Below, one piece after another: positions 57,809-64,000 of a DNA stretch of 64,000 bases (the first letter of the stretch is position 1; the number at the start of each line of letters is the position of its first letter). The position numbers were made by a program, and so were the translations under genes. The stretch is from Tateyamaria omphalii (GTDB lineage Bacteria > Pseudomonadota > Alphaproteobacteria > Rhodobacterales > Rhodobacteraceae): the NCBI RefSeq assembly GCF_019802125.1, contig NZ_JAHVHT010000006.1, positions 62,001 through 126,000 of the forward strand, read 5' to 3'. The notes beneath the pieces were generated by a model. It was given only the letters and a program-made list of their open reading frames with translations, was not told the DNA's origin and did not search any database.

Positions 57809-57944
57809 CAAGGCCGGGCGGGCCGTCTTGCACGTTCCTTCAAGTCCGGACGCATCGGCCCGTGCATGATGGCCGGAAAGCGCACACCACTCACGGCGAC
57901 ATTCTGTCGGGCCAGTGCGGCATCTCTGGCGGGAAGGACCGATC

Positions 57945-58901
57945 ATGAAACGGCTGTTTGCGGGGCTTGCTCTGGCCCTGATACTGTGTGCGGTGATCGT
58001 GGCAGCCGCTTGGGTTCTGGTGCCGACACGCGTGGCGGCGGTGCTGTTGCATCTGAATTCCGCCTCCGCGGGGTTGAGTGCAGGTACGGTATCGACCGAT
58101 GTCGGAGACATTCACTATCTTGAGGGGGGTGCGGGCGAGACCGTTGTCCTGATCCATGGCATCTATGCCCGCAAGGAGCATTGGGTCGAGCTGGCCCGGT
58201 CGCTTGTGGATGCCTACCACGTGGTTGCCATCGACTTGCCGGGGTTCGGCGACAACGCGCGGTTGTCGGATGACGCCTATTTGCTGGACCGTCAGGCCGA
58301 GAATTTGCGGGCCGTCCTGCAGGCTCTTGAGGTGGAGAAGGCCCATATCGGGGCCAATTCCATGGGCGCGTATGTGTCGGCATTGCTGGCAGAGGCGCAT
58401 CCGGACCTCGTGTCGAGCATCGCCTTTGTCGGCAGCCCGCTGGGCGTTCCGACCCCTGTGCAAAGCGATATGGATGTGGCGCGCGCCGGGGGAGACACGC
58501 CGCTGGTGGTGCAAAGCGAAGCTGATTTCGTGGCGCGCAATGATTGGCTATCGCCGCAGATCCCCTATGTGCCCGGGCCGATCCTGACCATGTGGATGCA
58601 GGACGAGGTGGCGACAGGCGATCACAATGCGCGCATCTGGGACGTGGTGCATCACCAATCCGATGTGCCGACGGTGCTGGAGCTCGCGCCGTCCCTGACC
58701 ATGCCGTCGCTTGTCATCTGGTGTGCCCCTGATCGCATCTTTCACGTGAGCGGCGCGGCGATGCTGCATCGGGCCCTGCCCGCCTCGACCCTCGTGACGC
58801 TTGATGGATGCGGACATGTGCCGATGCTGGATCGACCCCGTACGGTGGCCGAGGTCTATCAGGCGTTTCTGCGCGATGTGGGCGGGGATGCCGCTGAATA
58901 G
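57945..58901 (+). CDS. Alpha/beta-fold hydrolase, membrane-anchored
   Basis: A 318-residue serine hydrolase. An N-terminal hydrophobic segment (LFAGLALALILCAVIVAAAWVLV) suggests export or anchoring. The core has VVLIHGIYARKEHWVELARSL (oxyanion loop), DLPGFGDNARL, the nucleophile elbow IGANSMGAYVSALLA (Ser in N-S-M-G), and late TLDGCGHVPMLDRPRT with the catalytic His. GGAAGGACCGATC precedes the ATG at 57945. Ester or lactone substrate unknown. Confidence 0.9.
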   Translation: MKRLFAGLALALILCAVIVAAAWVLVPTRVAAVLLHLNSASAGLSAGTVSTDVGDIHYLEGGAGETVVLIHGIYARKEHWVELARSLVDAYHVVAIDLPGFGDNARLSDDAYLLDRQAENLRAVLQALEVEKAHIGANSMGAYVSALLAEAHPDLVSSIAFVGSPLGVPTPVQSDMDVARAGGDTPLVVQSEADFVARNDWLSPQIPYVPGPILTMWMQDEVATGDHNARIWDVVHHQSDVPTVLELAPSLTMPSLVIWCAPDRIFHVSGAAMLHRALPASTLVTLDGCGHVPMLDRPRTVAEVYQAFLRDVGGDAAE

Positions 58902-58988
58902 CCGCGCGCATGCTCCGAAAACACCGCATTCCGGCAGCAGGATTGGCCGGGACCAACCGCGCCTTTGACGCCGACACCAGAGACACAC

Positions 58989-59852
58989 ATGCGGATTGAC
59001 GGACATATCGCTGTGAGCGCCGGGACGCTGTGCCTGGTCGCGATCATGGTTGCCGGGCTGATCCATCAGGGGGTGGATTGGTGGACGATCCCGTTCCTCG
59101 CCATCTTCGTTCCGCTGTTTGGCGGCATCCTGACCGTGTGTTTTTCGATCTATCGCAGCGAGCGGTTTCGCATCAGGGCACGTCGCACGCATCCGGATCA
59201 ACCGTGGATGTGGGACCGCCGGTGGCAGTCGGAGGTCCTGCCCTCGCGCGGCGCGTCCGAGTTCTGGGGCCTGTTGGCGATGACCGTCGTGCTGATGTCC
59301 TTTGCCGTCTCCGGATTGGCCGCGATGCGCGAGGGGTGGGTCGATGGAAACCTCTGGACCCTTCTGGGCCTGATCCCGCTTGGCGCGGCGCTGTATTACG
59401 GGCGCGTCACGTGGCGCGCCTGGCTGGCATGGCGCCTGTCGCGCCATGTGACACTGGTGCTTGAGACGCGACCGGCGCGCGTCAGCTCCGATTTTCGCGC
59501 ACGGCTTGAGTTGGAGCGGCACGTGTCGGACAGGATCACCGCGCGACTTGAGCATAGCACGGTGCGTCAGGTGATGGATGGCGGGGAATACGTGTATTCG
59601 ACTGTCACCACCCGGACTGTGCCGGCGCATGTCGCACTACAGGTTGATGCCGGCGGTCAGCCCGTTGCCTGTATCTCGGCCCATATGCCGGTGGGCAGCC
59701 CGGAAACCTCCTGGACCGAAACGGAGGCGCGGGGATGGTGGGATATGGTTGTGCAGTTCGGCGGAGCGCGGTCTGACCTCGAGCTGCGATATGAAGTCCC
59801 GGTGGCAGGTTCGGCCAAGCAGGTTCCGGATGAACCGGGGTTGTCAGAATGA
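58989..59852 (+). CDS. Membrane protein of unknown function (DUF3592-like)
   Basis: A 287-residue protein with four likely membrane segments: GTLCLVAIMVAGLIHQG, TIPFLAIFVPLFGGILTVCF, FWGLLAMTVVLMSFAVSGLA, and LWTLLGLIPLGAALYY. The C-terminal half is soluble, beta-rich (EYVYSTVTTRTVPAHVALQV... DLELRYEVPV) and could be periplasmic or cytoplasmic. It resembles DUF3592-type proteins in layout, but I would not assign a function. The ATG at 58989 follows an AGACACAC stretch with no clear ribosome-binding site. It is 88 bp after the hydrolase gene. Confidence 0.75.
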   Translation: MRIDGHIAVSAGTLCLVAIMVAGLIHQGVDWWTIPFLAIFVPLFGGILTVCFSIYRSERFRIRARRTHPDQPWMWDRRWQSEVLPSRGASEFWGLLAMTVVLMSFAVSGLAAMREGWVDGNLWTLLGLIPLGAALYYGRVTWRAWLAWRLSRHVTLVLETRPARVSSDFRARLELERHVSDRITARLEHSTVRQVMDGGEYVYSTVTTRTVPAHVALQVDAGGQPVACISAHMPVGSPETSWTETEARGWWDMVVQFGGARSDLELRYEVPVAGSAKQVPDEPGLSE

Positions 59853-60113
59853 CCCGGCGTCCTCGGGGCGACGATGGCTGCGGCAGCGCCGATGCTTTGT
59901 TCAGGCCCGGGCGCAGATTGGCGGATTTCAGCCGACGGGTTTTAGGGCGCACCGCGGTGGGTTGTGAGAATCTGAGCCAGCTTCTACGCCTAGGGCAGCC
60001 TTGCAACATGAGCGTGCCGCCAATTTCAGGCGTCCAGCACTTGCGAGGCAAGTATTTGTAAAATCAGTAAAATACCGTTCCAATCAAAACTCCTGTTTCA
60101 AGGAATCCAAAAA

Positions 60114-60950
60114 ATGAGCAGTACTCTCTCCAAGCAGATGTTTGGAGGCCTGAAGGCATGTCTTTTTGCCATGTCCGGCCTTGTTCTTTCAGTATCCGGC
60201 GCCGTTGCCGGCCCCATCGACGTGTCGCAAGCCGTTGAGGCGGCAGGCGTCGATCCCGAAACCTCGACCATTGTTGTGCAGCGATTGTCGGACGATCAGG
60301 TCTGGGTCAGCAATGCAGACCGGTCGGCGCAACGCTTTGCGCCCGCATCCACGTCCAAGGTTCCGCACACCCTGATTGCCCTCGAAACCGGCGTTGCCGC
60401 ACCGGAGACGATGTTTGACTGGGATGGCCAGCACCGCGTCTTTGACGGGTGGAACCGGGATCATACCCTCACCTCGGCTTTCCGAAGCTCGGTTGTGTGG
60501 GTGTATCAGGAAATCGCGCAGCGCGTCGGGTTGGCGGGCATGACCGAATGGCTGGGCCGCTTTGATTACGGCAATGCCGAGACCGGAACAGAGGCGACGC
60601 TGACCACCTATTGGCTGGACGATACGTTGCAGATCACCGCCCTTGAGCAAATCGCGTTTCTGGAACGGCTGGCGGAGCGTGACCTGCCCCTGTCCGACGC
60701 GACCTATGCCGCCGCCGACACGATCATGCAGTCGGATGCGGGCGATGGTTGGACCATGTACAGCAAGACCGGCTGGCGCTTCAGCAGGACCGACATGGAT
60801 GTCGGCTGGTATGTGGGCTGGGTGCGGTGCAGCGCTGATACCTATGTGTTCGCGCTGAACCTGGACATGCCGGATCGCTCCTATCTCGAGCTGCGGAAAC
60901 CGACCTCGCGGGCGGTACTGGACGCCGTGGGCGCGTTCGAGTGCCAGTGA
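60114..60950 (+). CDS. Class D beta-lactamase-like serine hydrolase
   Basis: A 278-residue OXA-type protein with signal peptide (FGGLKACLFAMSGLVLSVSGAVAG). The expected active-site elements all appear: S-x-x-K in RFAPASTSKVPHTLIALE (STSK where OXA enzymes usually have STFK), S-x-V in FRSSVVWVYQE, the FDYGN motif, YWLDD for the class D YWLEG/FWLDG box, and KTGW. It should therefore form a serine acyl-enzyme. It overlaps the next gene's start region and heads an operon with a deacetylase and a glycosidase-like gene, so cell-wall or polysaccharide sensing is as plausible as drug hydrolysis. Confidence 0.9.
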   Translation: MSSTLSKQMFGGLKACLFAMSGLVLSVSGAVAGPIDVSQAVEAAGVDPETSTIVVQRLSDDQVWVSNADRSAQRFAPASTSKVPHTLIALETGVAAPETMFDWDGQHRVFDGWNRDHTLTSAFRSSVVWVYQEIAQRVGLAGMTEWLGRFDYGNAETGTEATLTTYWLDDTLQITALEQIAFLERLAERDLPLSDATYAAADTIMQSDAGDGWTMYSKTGWRFSRTDMDVGWYVGWVRCSADTYVFALNLDMPDRSYLELRKPTSRAVLDAVGAFECQ

Positions 60951-60961
60951 GCGGCTTTGAC

Positions 60962-61918
60962 ATGGCCCGGCGCGTTCTGCGCGCCGGTGCTTTCATGGCG
61001 GTGATGTTTGCGTCCTTCGCAGGCGCGGTATCGGCCGCGGAAACGCGCCGCATCTCCTTTTCCTTTGATGATGCGCCACGGGGCGACGGTCCGCTGTTGA
61101 GCGGAGCGGAACGCACCGAGAAACTGGTTGCGGGACTTGCCAACGCAGGCATCGAAGGGGCCGCGTTTTTCGTGCTGACGCAGTCGCTGGCGCACCACCG
61201 GGACGGTGCCGACAGGCTGCGCACCTATACGGATGCGGGCCATGTTCTGGCAAACCACACCCACACGCATCCGCGCCTGCGCGAAACAGACCCCGACAGC
61301 TATCTTGCCGACATCGACAGGGCGGCGGCGATACTGGAGGGTTTCGACAACGTGGCCCCCTATTTTCGCTTTCCCTATCTGGATGAGGGCGACACGCGCG
61401 ACAAACGGTTGGCTGTTGTTGCCGGGTTGGCGGCGCGCGGCCTGCAGAACGCCTATGTCACCGTCGACACCTATGACTGGTACATGCAGGCCCTCGTGAA
61501 TGAGGCGGTCGAAGCGGGTCATCCGCTGGATATGGACCGGCTTGGACAGGTCTATGTCGAGGTGCTGATCGACACGATCGAATTCTACGATGCGTTGGCC
61601 GTGCAGACGCTGGGGCGGCATCCGGACCATGTGCTGTTGCTGCACGAGAACGACCTGGCAGCGCTTTTTGTCGAAGATTTGGCGGGGGCGCTGCGCGAGG
61701 ACGGCTGGGTCATTGTTCCGGCCATCGAAGCCTATACCGATGAGATTGCCCGCGTCCGACCCGACACGCAGTTCAACGGACAGGGCCGCATTGCTGCCAT
61801 TGCCCATGCCGCGGGCGTGGCCCCAAGGCAATTGGTGTCACCGGGCGAAGACGAGGACCGCTTGAGGGCAGCCTTTGTCGCGCGTGGTCTGCTGCCGGTG
61901 GAGGGGTCATCAAAATGA
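60962..61918 (+). CDS. Polysaccharide deacetylase (NodB-homology domain) protein
   Basis: A 318-residue secreted deacetylase. Signal peptide ARRVLRAGAFMAVMFASFAGAVSA. The NodB motifs are RRISFSFDDAPRGDG (the catalytic Asp pair), HVLANHTHTHPRL (metal-binding His pair), and APYFRFPYLDEGD. The late LLLHENDLAALF supplies the usual His. It would remove N-acetyl groups from a glycan such as peptidoglycan or an exopolysaccharide. A GTG at 60947 in a GTGA overlap with the beta-lactamase gene is an alternative start. The glycosidase-like gene follows with a 4-nt overlap. Confidence 0.9.
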   Translation: MARRVLRAGAFMAVMFASFAGAVSAAETRRISFSFDDAPRGDGPLLSGAERTEKLVAGLANAGIEGAAFFVLTQSLAHHRDGADRLRTYTDAGHVLANHTHTHPRLRETDPDSYLADIDRAAAILEGFDNVAPYFRFPYLDEGDTRDKRLAVVAGLAARGLQNAYVTVDTYDWYMQALVNEAVEAGHPLDMDRLGQVYVEVLIDTIEFYDALAVQTLGRHPDHVLLLHENDLAALFVEDLAGALREDGWVIVPAIEAYTDEIARVRPDTQFNGQGRIAAIAHAAGVAPRQLVSPGEDEDRLRAAFVARGLLPVEGSSK

Positions 61919-64000
61919 CCAGACATTTTTGCGCATGCGCCTTTGTCGCCGGTCTCTTGAGTGTCGTGGGTCACACGGCCTTGGCAGAACAGGTGGTTCT
62001 GACCACCGATCGCGCCACCTTCGAGATTGACACCGACACTTTGGAGATGTCCGGCGCGATGCGCGGGACAACCGTGACTGCACTCGCACGGCCGGCCCTG
62101 ATCGGGGAAACGCGAGCGCTGTCCAGCGACGCGGTCAGCGCGGAATGGCAGGTTGAAACCGACAGCGGGCGGTTGTCGGTCACTGCCCGCGCGGCCGGGA
62201 GCAGCATGACGGTTGAGATTGCATCGGATCGGCCCGCGCATCTGCCATGGCCGCATATGCCGGCGCAGGCCAGCGATGAATGGGCGCTGCCCGTGCTCGG
62301 AGAGGGGCGACTTTTCGAAGCACAGAACGCGGACTGGCGCCGCTTTCTGATCGACGTGCTGAATGGCGGAGATGCGTTGGTGCAGTTTGCGCAGCCGTTC
62401 TGGACCCGTTTGCACGATGAGGGTTCCGTGACCTGGCGGATGGACACACCCTGGGACGCGCGCCTGTCATTTGAAGACAGTGACACCGTGCTGAGCGTTG
62501 GCGTCGTTCATGCATTTACGCCACTCAACCTTGATCGCCCCTACCGCATGACCGTGGATCTGGGGCCGAGGGATCCGGTGATCGGCGCGCAGCTCTATCG
62601 TGCGCATCTGGAAGAAACCGGTGCCTTCCGTGCGCTGAGCGAGAAAGCGGCGACAAGGGCGGACATCGATCTGCTGGCCGGGGCGCCACATATCTACCTG
62701 TGGTCTGACGGGCTGTTGACCCCATCCGATGTCACGGCGTGGCGCCGCTTTGTCCGGCAGTTCGCGCGGCGCCGTGAAGCGCCCGGTTCCCTTTCCGCGG
62801 ACCTGTGGGGCGCAGTGCCCGGTGACGTTCGGGCAGAAATTGAAACGGCAATCGACGAAGCGCAGGGAGCGGATGGTTTCGTGTCCCGGTACAGCCGGAC
62901 CCAATTCATCCGCGCGCTCAACGCAGCACTTCCGCTTGTGCGCCCCTTCGAGGGTGAAGCGCTGTTGCCCGGACGGCATGACCCGGCCAAGGAACAAGCC
63001 CATCTGCTGGACCTGCGCGCCGCACTCGCTGCCGAGTTCGAAGGCAGCCTGGCGCCGCCAGATACATGGGGCGGCGGGATGAGCCTGCGGATTCTGGATG
63101 CATTGGCAGAGGCCGGTATTGCGCGTGCCTGGCTTGGCATCGAAAACTGGCACCACGCGCTCGGCCATCCCGAGGCCATGGCAGAGGCCCGGTCGCGTGG
63201 GTATCTCTTTGGGCCCTACGACAGCTACGCAAGCGCACATCCTGAAGGTGAAGAGCAGACCTGGCCGACCGCGCAGATGGGGCAGGCCATTTTCGACGAC
63301 GCGCGGATCCTCAGTGCCGATGGGTCGGTGCGGTCCGGATTTCGCGGTATCGGGGTCTATGTGAACCCGCGCGTCGTTGCTGACTACGCCATGGCGCGGA
63401 TACACGCCGTGGCAGACACGCTGGGGGCCAACAGCTATTTCCTAGACGTGGATGCGACCGGGCTCTTGATCGAGGACTATGCAGAGGGTCGGCAGACCAG
63501 CAAGCGTGCCGCGTTCGAGGCGTTGAAGCAGCGGCTGTCCCTTGTGGCCGAGGACAAACAGCTGGTTCTGGGCTCGGAAGTGGGCGTTGCCGCCTTCGCT
63601 CCTTACATCGACTTTGCCCACGGCATCACGACACCCGCCTATGACTGGATGGACCCGCGTACGCGGAAAGATCCCGAGCCGATTTATCATATCGGGAACT
63701 ACTGGCCGCCCGAGGCGCCGGACAGGTTTTTCAAACCTACCCTGCCCCCGCCCAACATGACCGAGATCGTGTTCAACCCGGCGTACCGCATCCCGCTGTA
63801 TCAGATCGCGCTTGGCGACAGCGTGGTCACGACGCATCACTGGCACTTCGGGACACTCAAGCCGGAAGGGCAGCGCGCGCATAACGAGTTGATCGGACTG
63901 CTCTATGCGGTGCCGCCGCTCTATCACCTCAACGCAAGTGTACTGGACCGCGATCTGCCCACAATTGCAGACTACGTGGCCGATTTCGCCCCGCTGCACC
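61915..64000 (+). CDS. Secreted glycosidase-like protein, 3' end cut by window edge
   Basis: The frame is open for about 695 codons to the right edge. Signal peptide MTRHFCACAFVAGLLSVVGH with cleavage after ALA. After an N-terminal beta-rich part (to about residue 220), a TIM-barrel-like part has IYLWSDGLLTPSDVTAW, LGANSYFLDVDATGLLIEDYA with a candidate catalytic Asp, VLGSEVGVAAFAPYIDFAHG and DSVVTTHHWHFGT. It looks like a large extracellular glycoside hydrolase, possibly of the GH101/GH129-like group, but family assignment is weak. ATGA overlap with the deacetylase suggests joint glycan processing: deacetylate, then cleave. Confidence 0.72.
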   Translation, partial: MTRHFCACAFVAGLLSVVGHTALAEQVVLTTDRATFEIDTDTLEMSGAMRGTTVTALARPALIGETRALSSDAVSAEWQVETDSGRLSVTARAAGSSMTVEIASDRPAHLPWPHMPAQASDEWALPVLGEGRLFEAQNADWRRFLIDVLNGGDALVQFAQPFWTRLHDEGSVTWRMDTPWDARLSFEDSDTVLSVGVVHAFTPLNLDRPYRMTVDLGPRDPVIGAQLYRAHLEETGAFRALSEKAATRADIDLLAGAPHIYLWSDGLLTPSDVTAWRRFVRQFARRREAPGSLSADLWGAVPGDVRAEIETAIDEAQGADGFVSRYSRTQFIRALNAALPLVRPFEGEALLPGRHDPAKEQAHLLDLRAALAAEFEGSLAPPDTWGGGMSLRILDALAEAGIARAWLGIENWHHALGHPEAMAEARSRGYLFGPYDSYASAHPEGEEQTWPTAQMGQAIFDDARILSADGSVRSGFRGIGVYVNPRVVADYAMARIHAVADTLGANSYFLDVDATGLLIEDYAEGRQTSKRAAFEALKQRLSLVAEDKQLVLGSEVGVAAFAPYIDFAHGITTPAYDWMDPRTRKDPEPIYHIGNYWPPEAPDRFFKPTLPPPNMTEIVFNPAYRIPLYQIALGDSVVTTHHWHFGTLKPEGQRAHNELIGLLYAVPPLYHLNASVLDRDLPTIADYVADFAPLH

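Noticed and set aside
59853-60113. Extra gene between the membrane protein and the beta-lactamase-like gene
   Set aside because: Only shadow frames occur; the stretch near the beta-lactamase start is AT-richer and looks like a promoter region, without a convincing ORF.

Overview
The window is a gene-dense, GC-rich alphaproteobacterial chromosome segment, most likely from a marine Rhodobacteraceae (Roseobacter-clade) bacterium. Supporting signs are B12-dependent ribonucleotide reductase NrdJ, short HisG with its HisZ partner, an xdhABC operon joined to a BMP-type ABC transporter, a dimethylglycine-dehydrogenase-like flavoprotein, DUF1489, and many copies of a short CCCCGGAGGATTTTTTTGA-type interspersed repeat. 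I see no phage, insertion sequence, conjugation or CRISPR genes; the segment reads as core and metabolic chromosome. The taxonomic call is inferred from gene content and style, not from a database search.

Layout. 1-11,700: housekeeping genes, mostly on the minus strand (nrdJ, cut by the left edge; hisS-hisZ-hisG; a lipoprotein; dnaE), with DUF1489 and slyX on plus. 11,763-13,047: an ArsR regulator with two SRPBCC proteins. 13,178-22,771: one long plus-strand operon, xdhA-xdhB-xdhC followed by ATPase, permease, small membrane ORF, permease and BMP binding protein, closed by a terminator; it couples purine (nucleoside) uptake to (hypo)xanthine oxidation. 22,855-27,822: small enzymes, an aldo/keto reductase, a DAO-type oxidase and two lysozyme-like secreted proteins. 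27,908-38,907: a DMGDH-like oxidase, a spondin-domain protein, a GlcD-like oxidase, gamma-glutamyltransferase, a 2-hydroxyacid dehydrogenase, SH3 and RidA proteins, a quinone reductase and MscS. 38,971: tRNA-Gln(TTG). 39,139-42,100: a PLP lyase / M24 peptidase / Asp-Glu racemase operon. 42,063-43,625: a cyclooxygenase-like heme peroxidase, divergent from an RND efflux pair. 48,095-53,216: a GlxA-type regulator divergent from a carnitine-type acyl-CoA dehydrogenase / ADP-forming CoA ligase / carnitinyl-CoA dehydratase operon. 53,213-64,000: a MauG-like peroxidase, a Sel1-repeat protein, a PEP-mutase-family lyase, an AraC regulator, hydrolases, and a class D beta-lactamase / polysaccharide deacetylase / glycosidase-like operon running off the right edge.

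Most noteworthy. (1) Two intergenic arrays (2936-3045 and 55076-55185) carry four copies each of an AAACTGCRYRTTTTG-like 15-mer with identical start-to-start spacing of 21, 53 and 21 bp; both lie between convergent genes, where no promoter is expected. (2) The peroxidase at 42,063-43,625 aligns by eye with animal cyclooxygenases along most of its length, including the Tyr-x-Trp-His motif and a serine at the aspirin-site position. (3) Copies of the interspersed repeat sit in frame inside both xanthine dehydrogenase subunits and form the N-terminus of the CoA ligase, and a pair in inverted orientation bounds a nested palindrome at 6745-6972. (4) The 3' end of hisS has a clearly different base composition from the rest of the gene.
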